The notes under the pieces are model-generated. The model made no database searches, was not told where the DNA came from, and saw nothing but the letters and a program-made list of their open reading frames with translations. The translations under genes and the position numbers were made by a program. A DNA stretch of 64,000 nucleotides, taken from NCBI GenBank assembly GCA_964459385.1, contig CAYWLG010000013.1, positions 1-64,000 on the forward strand, written 5' to 3'. Shown here in pieces: positions 50,424 through 59,615 of this stretch. The stretch is from UBA6107 sp964459385 (GTDB lineage: Bacteria; Chloroflexota; Anaerolineae; Anaerolineales; Anaerolineaceae). How positions within the stretch are numbered: the first letter of the stretch is position 1; every line of letters begins with the position of its first letter.

Positions 50424-51535
50424 GGCAGGGTTGCTCCGCTTGAAGGCTGTAAACAGATCTGCTGCTCATTACACAGGTCGCCCAATTGGCTGCCCAGATA
50501 TTGAGAGTAAATGGGAGCACCAATCCGGTTCAGATGATGGTTGTCGGAACGACCGTTCAACGGGATGCGCATTTGATTGATGGTAGGAATAAAATAGCTT
50601 CCCGCGGCGCTGATGATCTCGTTGATCTCGGTCAGGTAAGCGGGGCGGGCGTTGTCATCGTCAAAATAACCATAATAGGTAGGGTAAACGGGGATTTCAC
50701 TGAACAGTACCCTTACCCCCTTCTCCTGCAGAGAGAGGATTTCTTTTAAAGCCTCGATCTTCTCAGGGGCCATTTTATAGTTCTTGAGTTCGGCAAAGAT
50801 CGGGGCATCTTGGGGGTTGGCCGGGTCCGGCTTGCGTATGATGCTCTCGATCTTGGGTTTTTTGGCATCTTCTTCGTAGCCGGTTTCCCATGTAGCGTCC
50901 TGCCGGTGGTAGGCAGTGTTATAAGAAGTAAGAAAATCATAGCGCGACCAGTTGCGAAAAGCCAAAAGATGCTGCAAAGCCTGCGAATGATCCACGATAA
51001 AGCCCTGCAAAGACCAGTGGCCGATCTGATACTGCATCCAGGCGTTGTTCAAAAACTCCTGCGCAACGTCATCGCCGTTATTGGCTATATAATCACGCAT
51101 TTCTGTGTAAACAAGCAGTGTGCCCGGATGATAATTTTCGACCAGATAATTGCAGAGAATGGCGACCGAGCTGACGGTTAAACCCTCCACGCCAAAGTTG
51201 AAGATGCGTAATTGGTCGCCGGTCAGTTCGGCGTAGCGATTGGCCGCCGTGCCGGGGATAATCCCCGTGTTCACCATCGAGTTACCGATCACGATGACAT
51301 CTACGCCGCCATACTTGTTCACGTAATCTTCCAACTTGAACAGCTTTTGCTCGAATTGGGCGTGATAACTGCCGACCGATCTTACCGGCAGGAAATTGGC
51401 GAAAAGGTTCAAACGAAAGGCAGCCTCAAGGGCACCAAAAAGGGCCCCGAAGACGAGAAGACCGATCACACAGGTGACGATGAAAGAATGGGCAGGGGTA
51501 TTTGTGGAAGGTTGTTTTTGTGTCGTTGGATTCAT
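50420..51535 (-). CDS. DltD/AlgJ-like SGNH protein, partner of the MBOAT
   Basis: This 371-residue protein is membrane anchored by one N-terminal helix (about 18-40). The extracellular domain has V-I-G-N-S-M-V-N-T (block I, Gly-Asn-Ser) and the DNHHLNRIGAP block with the Asp/His pair, an SGNH-hydrolase layout. With the adjacent MBOAT it likely O-acylates a cell-surface polysaccharide. The stop overlaps the MBOAT start. No ribosome site precedes the ATG; a hairpin sits directly before it. Confidence 0.85.
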   Translation of the reverse strand: MNPTTQKQPSTNTPAHSFIVTCVIGLLVFGALFGALEAAFRLNLFANFLPVRSVGSYHAQFEQKLFKLEDYVNKYGGVDVIVIGNSMVNTGIIPGTAANRYAELTGDQLRIFNFGVEGLTVSSVAILCNYLVENYHPGTLLVYTEMRDYIANNGDDVAQEFLNNAWMQYQIGHWSLQGFIVDHSQALQHLLAFRNWSRYDFLTSYNTAYHRQDATWETGYEEDAKKPKIESIIRKPDPANPQDAPIFAELKNYKMAPEKIEALKEILSLQEKGVRVLFSEIPVYPTYYGYFDDDNARPAYLTEINEIISAAGSYFIPTINQMRIPLNGRSDNHHLNRIGAPIYSQYLGSQLGDLCNEQQICLQPSSGATLP

Positions 51536-51537
51536 AA

Positions 51538-51575
51538 AATAAAGGGCTGACCTTTGTAAACGTCAGTCCTTTATT
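51538..51575 (-). promoter_or_regulatory. Hairpin touching the SGNH gene start
   Basis: AATAAAGG(G/A)CTGAC and its complement form a 14-bp stem; the 3' arm ends two bases before the ATG at 51535. It may end transcription from the DUF368 gene (run TTTATTTT follows), block initiation, or both. A second small hairpin, CGGCAC/GTGCCG, lies at 51671-51689. Confidence 0.5.
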
Positions 51576-51713
51576 ATAACAGTCAAATATTATGTGCTTT
51601 GAGCGCGGAATTGATCCGCAATTAACCTTACTGTAAGAAACAACGTTGGTTCAATAAAAGTGTTGCCATCCGGCACAGAAAAGGTGCCGCTTTTATTAAA
51701 AAGGCATTGAAAC

Positions 51714-52574
51714 CTAAAAGATCGATTCGTGTGGGTGTTTTTCATCCACCTTCGCCAAAGCGTACGAGGCAGCTCCACCCAAAAGGAACAATATGGCGCA
51801 AATCACGATTGTCCATCCAGTCACCCCCGAAGGGATGATCGCTGCGGTGGATCCTATCACAATGCCCAGAATAAAATGGTACATGAATGGATAAGCCTTC
51901 TTGAACAACCATGCGACCAGCTTGGAAAACACCAGGATACACAAAACGACACCGATCATCAGCGGGATGATTACACCAAAGTCAAGCTGTTTGATGCCAC
52001 CGGCCATGGGCTGGTACAGACCCAAATAGATCAAAAAATTTGACGGGCTCATCCCCGGCACGATCATCCCCAGGGCAAAGATGGCCCCGCTCATGATCCA
52101 CACCAGGAAGTTAGGGGTCATGGTTACATTGCCGACCGTTTCCATCCAGCGCATAAAGAAAAAGATTCCCACAGCAAAAATGACCAGAACGATCCAGTGA
52201 AAAGGCTTTCTGCCTTCCTTGCCGGCGGTTTTCCACAAAGAAGGGAAGGTACCTGCAATAAAGCCAATGAAAAGCCAGATGAACTGGGCGGCAAAATGTG
52301 TGAAGGCATAATCGATCACTGCCGAAAAAGCCACTACACCAATTGCCCCGCCGATTCCAACTGGCAGGAAGAACAAGATGTTCTGGATGAACTTGTATTT
52401 GAGGTTGGCTAAAAATTTGATCAGTGGTTCATAGATGCCAAAAACCACCATCAGCACACCGCCTGAAAGGCCCGGAACAATCGCGCCGACGCCCACCAAA
52501 ACGCCCTTGATCAAACGAATAAACCAACTCATAAGACCTTCTTTATTACTGGTCGTCGTTTCTGGAGTTGTCAT
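51714..52574 (-). CDS. DUF368 membrane protein (PopT-type polyprenyl-phosphate transporter)
   Basis: This 286-residue protein has about nine helices. The DUF368 hallmarks are G-V-G-A-I-V-P-G-L-S-G-G near residue 35 and, as a second copy, GMIVPGMSPSNFLIYLGLYQ near 165, forming an inverted two-fold layout. Members of the family flip undecaprenyl phosphate back across the membrane. AAAGGAC lies about 12 bases before the ATG. The next gene (plsC) is nearly 300 bases upstream and nothing clear lies in the gap. Confidence 0.88.
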   Translation of the reverse strand: MTTPETTTSNKEGLMSWFIRLIKGVLVGVGAIVPGLSGGVLMVVFGIYEPLIKFLANLKYKFIQNILFFLPVGIGGAIGVVAFSAVIDYAFTHFAAQFIWLFIGFIAGTFPSLWKTAGKEGRKPFHWIVLVIFAVGIFFFMRWMETVGNVTMTPNFLVWIMSGAIFALGMIVPGMSPSNFLIYLGLYQPMAGGIKQLDFGVIIPLMIGVVLCILVFSKLVAWLFKKAYPFMYHFILGIVIGSTAAIIPSGVTGWTIVICAILFLLGGAASYALAKVDEKHPHESIF

Positions 52575-52865
52575 TGTAAAAAGTCCTTTTTATCTGGAAC
52601 AGTAGATACATCCGGATCGATTTTATCACATGGGGGGTAATCCTGATTTATGTGCTTTTCCAACGTGTAAAAACCCTGGATGAAAAATCTGTGTGGATTT
52701 CAGGTGTCCACTTGGTGTTTCGCAAGAATAATTAACAGCAGATCCTTCTGTTTCCCCGGCCGTAAATGATACACGATCACCGCACTAAATGAATGGCTAT
52801 TGGGAAATGAATTTTCGATTCTTATATTCCATGTCGTAAACTAATGGCACAGAATTCGAAGAGGT

Positions 52866-53552
52866 TTATTTTTGGTGGGCCTTCATATTTTCTCTTTGTG
52901 ACACCAATTCTTTTACACGCGGGGATTCAGCATAAAACCCGCGATTTTCTTCCGGCAGCATGGCAGCAATGCGGCACATGATCTCATCGGTCAATTTCTG
53001 CAATTGTTCATCGCGATTTCCTCGCTCCAGCACTGGGGCGGGGATAATGGGGCCGAACTCGGCCGTGATATGAGGCCTTCGCAGTGTGATGGCTTTCTTG
53101 AATGCCCCAATGGTACCCGTAATAGCCACGGGCACGATGGGCACATTGGCTCGAATGGCCAGCAGGGCAGTGCCGGGCTTGCCTTCGATCAATTCGCCGC
53201 TCTTGCTGCGGGTTCCTTCGGGGGCGATCCCAACAGCTTTCCCTTCCTGCAGCGCTTCCACCGCCGAGCGGAAGGCGCCGAAGTCGGCGTGGTCGCGGTC
53301 AAGCCAGATGCCGTTGGCGGTGGTGATAAACCAGCGAATGAGCGGATATTTCAAATACTTGGTGGTGACCAGAGCTGTCATTTCGGGTCGATTGGGAACC
53401 AGAAACAGCACAGGAATATCCATGCGGCTCATGTGGTTGGTTGCGATCAGTACCCCACCCGAATCGGGGATGTTCTCGACCCCCTTGAACTCGGTCTGGG
53501 TCAAGAACCCCATCAGCCAGTTGATCAATCTGCGCAGGTTGTTTGCCTTCAT
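52866..53552 (-). CDS. 1-acyl-sn-glycerol-3-phosphate acyltransferase (PlsC family)
   Basis: This 228-residue protein has the acyltransferase motif NHMSRMD (H-x4-D, residues about 40-46), the second motif IAPEGTRSKSGEL (about 110-122) and a final V-P-I-V-P-V-A-I-T-G strand. It should add an acyl chain to the 2-position of lysophosphatidate in phospholipid synthesis. GGAGGCG precedes the ATG. Membrane association is through the N-terminal helix region. No operon partner within 180 bases. Confidence 0.9.
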   Translation of the reverse strand: MKANNLRRLINWLMGFLTQTEFKGVENIPDSGGVLIATNHMSRMDIPVLFLVPNRPEMTALVTTKYLKYPLIRWFITTANGIWLDRDHADFGAFRSAVEALQEGKAVGIAPEGTRSKSGELIEGKPGTALLAIRANVPIVPVAITGTIGAFKKAITLRRPHITAEFGPIIPAPVLERGNRDEQLQKLTDEIMCRIAAMLPEENRGFYAESPRVKELVSQRENMKAHQK

Positions 53553-53734
53553 AAGACACGCCTCCAGAATGTTGTTAACTATTTACAGATATAACACGCA
53601 AAACACGAAATAGTTAATCGCACCCAGTTTTTTTGATTCAATCACTACAACTGTTCCAGATAATGCCCATGTGCAAGATTAAGTCGATCACAAGGAAAGA
53701 CTTTCAATGAAAGACGCCTCTTTGTGAAATGGGA

Positions 53735-55003
53735 TTACGCTGTTGGTTCCTCGGGTTCCACCTGGAAAACAGCGGGAACTGACTGCGCACGGGCTTGTTG
53801 CCTGCGTAGCAGGTAGTTGATGACCCAAATGCCAATGGCCATCAGTGCAGCTAAACTACCCAGCACCCATGTACTGACTGACATTAAAGCGCTGATCGTT
53901 GGCACGCTGATGGGCAACGGTAACTGACTTACGCCCATCAATAAGGCGAAGAAATTCCAACAGCCGTGCAAAATGATCACGCCCAAATATACCAGAGAAA
54001 TACGCAAAAAATGTCGATCTTGCCAGGTCTTGGCCAGCGCATAACCGCTCAAACCGGCGGTGAGCACATGCAGCAAGCCGGTACCCACGCGGCCAATGGC
54101 CGTGGTGAGCCAGATATCTGTGCCGGCGATGCTGATGAGCGAAAGGCTTTCCAGCGCCGCAAAAGTGGCCCCACAGAGCATACCCACCGCCCAACCTTCA
54201 GCCGGGGTGATCTTTCGCCCGGCCAGAGCCCAAACCGCCAGGGGTTTGAAAAGCTCCTCAAGGATCGGCACCAGCAGACAGAAGACCAAACCGATCAGCA
54301 AATAAAGCCCCGGCTGGGTCAGCAGCGGCGTTAATTCTGCCTGCAATGACTCCAGCGCGGCCGGGTCTAACTGGCCCTGGCTTTGAAAAAGCTGGAGGTA
54401 TGGCATGAATTCGGCGTTTTGAGCCAGTGAAGCAATGCCCATAATGGCAATGACTGCCACGATCAAGACCTCAATGATCGTGATCAGCGGCGCGGTGAAA
54501 AAGACCGAAAAATTGATGATGCCCCAACTGCGCTGCCGGCTGCCCACAGACAATTTGTAACGCCCGACTGTAAGCCAGAGGAAGAGGGGCAGAACGATGA
54601 TCACAATATTGAACAGAGTGCTTAATGCACCTGAGAAATTCCACGGATAGGAGCGATACCCCAGCCACAGAAGCCCCACCCAGACCACGATCAGCAGACT
54701 GGCAACAAGCAGATTCTTGTTGGTGATGGTCACCTGTCTGGACGGTTTACCCGCCAGGCGACGGATGGAAAGAACGATGGAAGGGATCGTGATCAGAATC
54801 GCCAGCAGCAGCACCCAGACCAGCTTGGAAAGCTCGGCCACGTCAATTGTGCCGGTCGAAACATTTGATCTGGCGATCAGTACCAGCACCACCAGACCAA
54901 AGATCGAGAAGATGGACAGAACCAGGCCAATGATGCTGATAACCAGTTGCCAGACGCTTAGTCGGTGCAGCTTGGGGGGAGTGAGGGGAGGCGGCAGGGT
55001 CAT
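53735..55003 (-). CDS. PrsW-family intramembrane metalloprotease
   Basis: This 422-residue protein has about ten helices. The PrsW active-site signature appears as PILEELFKPLAVWALAG (E-E-x3-K), C-G-A-T-F-A-A-L-E-S and GVIILHGCWNFF, the Glu/His residues expected to bind zinc in the membrane. PrsW cuts anti-sigma factors or other membrane targets. The ATG overlaps the stop of the upstream cyclophilin-fusion gene (ATGA), and GAGGTGAA precedes it. Last gene of the pdxS operon. Confidence 0.85.
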   Translation of the reverse strand: MTLPPPLTPPKLHRLSVWQLVISIIGLVLSIFSIFGLVVLVLIARSNVSTGTIDVAELSKLVWVLLLAILITIPSIVLSIRRLAGKPSRQVTITNKNLLVASLLIVVWVGLLWLGYRSYPWNFSGALSTLFNIVIIVLPLFLWLTVGRYKLSVGSRQRSWGIINFSVFFTAPLITIIEVLIVAVIAIMGIASLAQNAEFMPYLQLFQSQGQLDPAALESLQAELTPLLTQPGLYLLIGLVFCLLVPILEELFKPLAVWALAGRKITPAEGWAVGMLCGATFAALESLSLISIAGTDIWLTTAIGRVGTGLLHVLTAGLSGYALAKTWQDRHFLRISLVYLGVIILHGCWNFFALLMGVSQLPLPISVPTISALMSVSTWVLGSLAALMAIGIWVINYLLRRQQARAQSVPAVFQVEPEEPTA

Positions 55004-56325
55004 TTCACCTCGATGCTGATGCTCAAAATGGGGTCGGGGGTTACCAGAATGGCGTCACTGGAGGGGTTGCGCGGACGCAGTGTGGTCAGCACCTCCATGC
55101 CCTCGATCACCTGGCCGAAGACGGTGTAACGTCCATCCAGGCTGGGAGCGGCGGTATAGGTGATGAAGAACTGCGATCCGTTCGTGTCGGTACCGGCATT
55201 GGCCATGCCCACCACCCCGGGTTTATCGAAATGCAGATCGGGGGTCAGTTCGTCGCTGAAAGAGTAGCCCGGCGTGCCCAGCCCTGAATTGCTGGGGTCA
55301 CCGGCCTGGGCCACAAAACCAGGGATCACCCTGAAAAAGCCTGAGTTATCGTACCAGTGGTTTTCAGCCAGAAAAACAAAGCTGTTCACGGCCCAGGGGG
55401 CTTTATCGGCATACAACTCGATCACAATATCCCCTTTTTCGGTGTGTAAAGTGGCCGTGTAGCTCTTGCTGGGGTCAATTGTCATGGGCGGACACTCGCT
55501 GAACGATCGTTCACCCAACTTAAAGTAGTCATAAAGGTTGGTTAGAACGTCCAAACTGTAGGGTGCCTGAATCGGGAAGCCGTTAACAAACAGAAATGGA
55601 TCGCTGAAGCTGAAATTGCTGTAGATCGAATTGAGCGAAACCACTTCAGCGCGGGCATCGTTCACCTTTTTGACCACCGCATCTGAGGTCATATCGGTCT
55701 TGAATTTCTCGGCGTTCAATCCCAGTTCGGCCACGCGCTCGTAGATCCAGGCGCTGAAGTTATCCGGTGAGAGGCTGACCCAATCAGCCTGGGCGCTAAA
55801 GAGCAGATCGTGCACCGTCCAGAATTTGCCCTGCAAGCCGGCGGCTTCAGCGGCCTGGGCGGCTAGTTGATCTTTGTCGTAAATGTATAAGGGATAATGG
55901 CGGAAAACCAGCTTCACTTCATCGGGATATTTCTTCTGGAAGCTTTCAAGAATGGTACTCAATTGTGCGCTGGAGGTATCCTGAAAATCGGCATATTCGA
56001 TAATGGTCATAAAAGGCGCATCTGCCCCGTTGGACCAATCGGCTGAGGTGATGGCCGGCAAAGACGCCTGGCTGGTGGGGTCGGGGGTGGGAACGGCAGA
56101 GACCACCTGGCAGCTTGCCGGGCCGCTGGGGGTGATGGCAACTGTTGGCTCAGTGGTAGCTGTGGCCGTCGCCGCCGGGGTGTTGGTAGCCGTGGGCAGC
56201 AGGGTGGCTGTTGCGGTAGCCGCTTCAGGGGATGGGGTTTCGCTGGGCAGGGCGGGTGCCGGGGCACTACAGGCTGCCAGCAGGAGGGAAAATAGTACAG
56301 TAAGAACAACGATACGATTACGCAT
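55000..56325 (-). CDS. Lipoprotein: DsbA-fold domain without CxxC fused to cyclophilin
   Basis: In this 441-residue protein a lipoprotein signal (lipobox LLAAC, Cys19) and a Thr/Pro linker (25-85) lead to a DsbA/thioredoxin-like domain (95-275), then a cyclophilin domain (280-441) with FRVIPGFVAQAGDPSNSG and NAGTDTNGSQFFIT. In the DsbA-like part the active site that is normally F-Q-C-x-x-C reads FQDTSS (Asp115, Ser118), so it cannot make disulfides and likely holds clients for the isomerase. AAGGA precedes the ATG at 56325. Cotranscribed with tmk upstream and prsW downstream. Confidence 0.88.
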   Translation of the reverse strand: MRNRIVVLTVLFSLLLAACSAPAPALPSETPSPEAATATATLLPTATNTPAATATATTEPTVAITPSGPASCQVVSAVPTPDPTSQASLPAITSADWSNGADAPFMTIIEYADFQDTSSAQLSTILESFQKKYPDEVKLVFRHYPLYIYDKDQLAAQAAEAAGLQGKFWTVHDLLFSAQADWVSLSPDNFSAWIYERVAELGLNAEKFKTDMTSDAVVKKVNDARAEVVSLNSIYSNFSFSDPFLFVNGFPIQAPYSLDVLTNLYDYFKLGERSFSECPPMTIDPSKSYTATLHTEKGDIVIELYADKAPWAVNSFVFLAENHWYDNSGFFRVIPGFVAQAGDPSNSGLGTPGYSFSDELTPDLHFDKPGVVGMANAGTDTNGSQFFITYTAAPSLDGRYTVFGQVIEGMEVLTTLRPRNPSSDAILVTPDPILSISIEVK

Positions 56326-56345
56326 AGCAGTATCCTTCCCTGTTC

Positions 56346-56975
56346 CTAGCGCTCAGAAGCAAAGGGGATCTTTGCCTCGATTATTTTACGAATAGCTGAT
56401 TGTACCATTGCGGGGGGTTGGCCGGCGTCTACCCATTGCCAGCGCTCCGGCTCGGCCTGGGCAAGCTCAAGATACCCTTCGCGAACGCGCTTATGAAAGG
56501 CCAGTTCGTAGGCATCCAGCCGGTTCCATTCGCCCCCGCTGCTTTGCCGTCTTTGCAGCCCGGTCGATGCGTCTACATCCAACAAGAGGGTCAGATCCGG
56601 TGTCAGCCCGCCGGTGACGAATTTCATCAGTCGTTTGAGTTCTTCCAGGTCAATGCCGTGGCCATAGCCCTGATAGGCCAGGGTCGAATCGGCATAGCGG
56701 TCACTGATCACAACCACGCCGCGGGCCAGGGCCGGTTTAAGCACCTCTTCTACGATCTGGGCGCGGGCGGCGCAAAAGAGCAAGATCTCGGTGCGCGGCT
56801 GCATGCTAGTGTTGCCCAGCTTCATGATCACCTGGCGAATCTGGTCGCCGATCGAAGTACCGCCGGGCTCGCGGGTGGTGAGCACCTCATAGCCGCGCTG
56901 GCGGATGAACTCTGCCAGCATGGGTATTTGCATGGATTTGCCGCTGCCATCGGGGCCTTCGAGTGTAATGAACAT
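56346..56975 (-). CDS. tmk: Thymidylate kinase
   Basis: This 209-residue protein has P-loop GPDGSGKSMQI (7-17), TREPGGT (the dTMP-binding R-E-P-G), I-S-D-R-Y-A-D-S-T and the lid segment Q-R-R-Q-S-S-G-G-E-W-N-R. It should phosphorylate dTMP to dTDP. The P-loop has Ser-Met in place of the usual Thr-Thr/Gln, a mild change. GAAGG precedes the ATG; the start is ten bases after the R3H ATPase stop, so the two are cotranscribed. Confidence 0.93.
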   Translation of the reverse strand: MFITLEGPDGSGKSMQIPMLAEFIRQRGYEVLTTREPGGTSIGDQIRQVIMKLGNTSMQPRTEILLFCAARAQIVEEVLKPALARGVVVISDRYADSTLAYQGYGHGIDLEELKRLMKFVTGGLTPDLTLLLDVDASTGLQRRQSSGGEWNRLDAYELAFHKRVREGYLELAQAEPERWQWVDAGQPPAMVQSAIRKIIEAKIPFASER

Positions 56976-56985
56976 TGCACCTTCT

Positions 56986-58626
56986 CTATTCGCGGAAGAT
57001 TCTTACCCTGCGGTTGGGTTCGCGCCCGTAAGACTGCGAGATCAGTTGGGCTTCTTTGGCCATTTCGTGCTGAATGCGCCGCACGTTGGCAGAGGCCGGG
57101 GGCAGATCCACCCAGCGCTGACCGTTAAGCACGGCCTGAATGGCCGATTGGGTCTGGTTGGCGATCTCTTCAAAATCAGCCGCGGCTGAATCCTGCGGCA
57201 GGTTGAAGATCTCGGCCAGGGATTGTTCCATTTGATTGATGGTGTTGGCACGCAGCACATAAATGGGAATGCCGCGCGCTTCGGCGTCTACGATGGGCTC
57301 CTGGCGGCTGCGGTAATAGGTACGCAGGGTCATCACCACGTCGGCTTCGTCAATGTTCTTTACCACCTGCAGCGGGATGCCCAGGCGGTGCCCTGACTGT
57401 TCCAGGCGGTTGCGGGCCACCCCGTATGCGTAAATGTGCACGATACGGCGCGGCTGAATGCTGGTGCGCGGGTTTTCGCTGGTGCGTGAATAGGTGGCCT
57501 CCGGGTAGGAGGAACGACGCGTCGTTGAAGGAGCCGGTTTCTCAAACTCGGCGCCGCGGTCGATAAAATTGGTGCCGTACGTGCGGTGGTTGCCCTGGCT
57601 GATGTTGCGCGCTGAAGCGGCCGGGGCGGGCGCTTTCTGGATGTGAATTTCATCCTTCTCGTCACGATAGCGCTGTTCAGGTTGGATGGGAAAACCGCGC
57701 AGCAGGGTATCCACCACTGTGCCCACATCGGGATGTACCACCAGCTTGTCGCGTTCCTGCAGTTCCACCAGCACATCGAAAGTAGGCGGAGAGCGGCGTT
57801 CGAGCACGGTCTTCTGGGTGCCACGACGGCGTGCTTCTTCGTCCGACAGGGTAACCGATTCAACCCCGCCCACCAGATCGGAAAGCGTGGGGTTGAGCAG
57901 CAGGTTTTCAAGGGTACGGCCATGTGCCGTGGCCACCAGTTGCACACCGCGTTCGGCGATGGTGCGTGCGGCCATAGCCTCGAGTTCGCGCCCGATCTCA
58001 TCGATGATGATCACTTCAGGGTTGTGGTTTTCGACCGCCTCGATCATCACTTCATGCTGCAAAGAAGGGGTGGCTACCTGCATGCGGCGTGCCTTGCCCA
58101 CAGCGGGATGCGGCACATCGCCATCGCCGCCGATCTCGTTGGAGGTATCCACGATGATGACGCGTTTGTTCTCGGCCAAAATGCGGGCAGATTCGCGCAG
58201 CATGGTGGTCTTGCCAATGCCCGGCTTGCCCAACAACAGAATGCTCTTGCCCGATTCGAGCAGGTCTTGAATGATGTCGATGGTGCCGTAAACGGCACGA
58301 CCTACACGGCAGGTAAGCCCCACGATGGTGCTGTGGCGGTTGCGGATGGCCGAAATGCGGTGCAGGGTGCGTTCCAGGCCGGCGCGGTTATCGGCGTCAA
58401 ATTCGCCGATGCGCGAGACCACGTGATCGATATCGGTGCGGTCTACTTCGGTCTGGCTTAACTGAACTTCGCTATCCACAAAACGAGCCATCGGCAAACG
58501 GCCCAGATCGAGAACGATCTCGAGCAGTTTGTCGCTGTTATTGATGCGGTTGAGTTCCTCTACGATTCGAGCGGGTAATACAGCCAGCAGTATTTGTAAA
58601 TCGTCGGTTATTCTTCTCTGTGTCAT
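56986..58626 (-). CDS. Ycf45/SpoIIIAA-like ATPase with R3H domain
   Basis: This 546-residue protein has an N-terminal domain, then P-loop LLLGKPGIGKTTMLRESARI (about 129-148), D-T-S-N-E-I-G-G-D-G (Walker B region) and IIIDEIGRELEA. The C-terminal R3H motif (RRIQHEMAKEAQ, about 519-530) binds single-stranded nucleic acid. Similar Ycf45 proteins are conserved in cyanobacteria and Chloroflexota, with unclear roles in nucleic-acid handling. AGGGAAG precedes the ATG. Gap to the preceding gene is 26 bases. Confidence 0.87.
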   Translation of the reverse strand: MTQRRITDDLQILLAVLPARIVEELNRINNSDKLLEIVLDLGRLPMARFVDSEVQLSQTEVDRTDIDHVVSRIGEFDADNRAGLERTLHRISAIRNRHSTIVGLTCRVGRAVYGTIDIIQDLLESGKSILLLGKPGIGKTTMLRESARILAENKRVIIVDTSNEIGGDGDVPHPAVGKARRMQVATPSLQHEVMIEAVENHNPEVIIIDEIGRELEAMAARTIAERGVQLVATAHGRTLENLLLNPTLSDLVGGVESVTLSDEEARRRGTQKTVLERRSPPTFDVLVELQERDKLVVHPDVGTVVDTLLRGFPIQPEQRYRDEKDEIHIQKAPAPAASARNISQGNHRTYGTNFIDRGAEFEKPAPSTTRRSSYPEATYSRTSENPRTSIQPRRIVHIYAYGVARNRLEQSGHRLGIPLQVVKNIDEADVVMTLRTYYRSRQEPIVDAEARGIPIYVLRANTINQMEQSLAEIFNLPQDSAAADFEEIANQTQSAIQAVLNGQRWVDLPPASANVRRIQHEMAKEAQLISQSYGREPNRRVRIFRE

Positions 58627-58652
58627 ACTTCCCTAATTATCAACTAAAACGC

Positions 58653-59615
58653 TTACTTTTGCACCTGGTTGGGGTCACTGATTTTATTGACCATCGGGGC
58701 CGCGGTGGGTTCAACCGGCCGGCTTTCAAGCGACAAAACTCGCTGTTGGGCACCGGCGAACTGTTTAATGGCCAGATGACGCACCAGCAGGGCAAAATGA
58801 ACGGTGGTGAGCGCCCCCATCGCTTCAAGCGCCGGGGTGATCCAGGCCTGGTAGGAGCGCATCTGCAAATAAACCGGTTTGTCGAACTCCTGGAACAGAT
58901 AAGACAGCCCCAGCAAAAGCTCGTCGATCTTTTCGATGGCCGGATGAATGACCGGCTTCAGGTAAATGCCTTTGGGGCCGGAAAAGCTCTCAACGTAGGC
59001 CACCATCTCACCGCTCAGGTTGCGGTAGACCAGGCGGGGAATCTCAGCGCCGGGGTACACCTCAGAGGTTTGCACCAGCGGCGGCACCAGCGTTTGGTAG
59101 AGACTGCGCACGGTCGGCTCTTCGCCCACAGAAAGTTTTTGCCAGTGTTCCGCAAATTTTTCTGCCCCCGGGCTGGTCTTTTGCGGGAGCTGCCAGATGG
59201 TTTCCCATCCATAGATGCTAAAACTGTTTTTGCGCAGTGCTTCGAGCAGGGGGTCGGCATCGCGCACTTCGGCCAGCAGATTGAAAGCGCCCATTCTGCC
59301 GGCATGGTAGCACAAAAAGTCGATCAGTGCGGGCAGATCGGGGTGATCGGCGGCCGCTGCTGGCAGCAGATAGACCAGGTGGGCCGAGCGATCCCCGCTG
59401 GTATGCTGCACCTGGCCGGCCAGAGCACTCTTGCCTTTGGCAGCCAGACTGATGGCCGAAAAGCTCTCGTAATCCATTTTCAAACGGGAAGACAGCACTG
59501 AAAACCCGATCGGGTTTCCGTGGGTGAGCAGCAGTGAGTTATTCAGACAAGAAAGGCGGCCCCGGTTTTTGACCAGCAGCGGAATATCGTGCCATTCTAA
59601 CGGTCGAATGATTAT
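58653..59615 (-). CDS. GNAT-like protein with probable AUA start overlapping pdxT
   Basis: The coding frame runs unbroken for about 320 residues from ATA at 59615, giving (M)IIRPLEWHDIPLLVKNRGR, then on through L-V-Y-R-N-L-S-G-E-M-V-A-Y-V-E-S (the CoA-binding-like strand and turn). An N-terminal half and a C-terminal half both look GNAT-like. ATA overlaps the pdxT stop as ATAA, where ATGA is normal, and GGAG lies eight bases upstream. The only later canonical candidate, GTG at 59498, would lose 39 conserved-looking residues and has no good site. Confidence 0.7.
   Translation of the reverse strand: MIIRPLEWHDIPLLVKNRGRLSCLNNSLLLTHGNPIGFSVLSSRLKMDYESFSAISLAAKGKSALAGQVQHTSGDRSAHLVYLLPAAAADHPDLPALIDFLCYHAGRMGAFNLLAEVRDADPLLEALRKNSFSIYGWETIWQLPQKTSPGAEKFAEHWQKLSVGEEPTVRSLYQTLVPPLVQTSEVYPGAEIPRLVYRNLSGEMVAYVESFSGPKGIYLKPVIHPAIEKIDELLLGLSYLFQEFDKPVYLQMRSYQAWITPALEAMGALTTVHFALLVRHLAIKQFAGAQQRVLSLESRPVEPTAAPMVNKISDPNQVQK

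Noticed and set aside
51590..51778. Small minus-strand gene after the DUF368 gene
   Set aside because: It overlaps the DUF368 3' end, has no ribosome site and includes a hairpin; protein-like parts may be chance.
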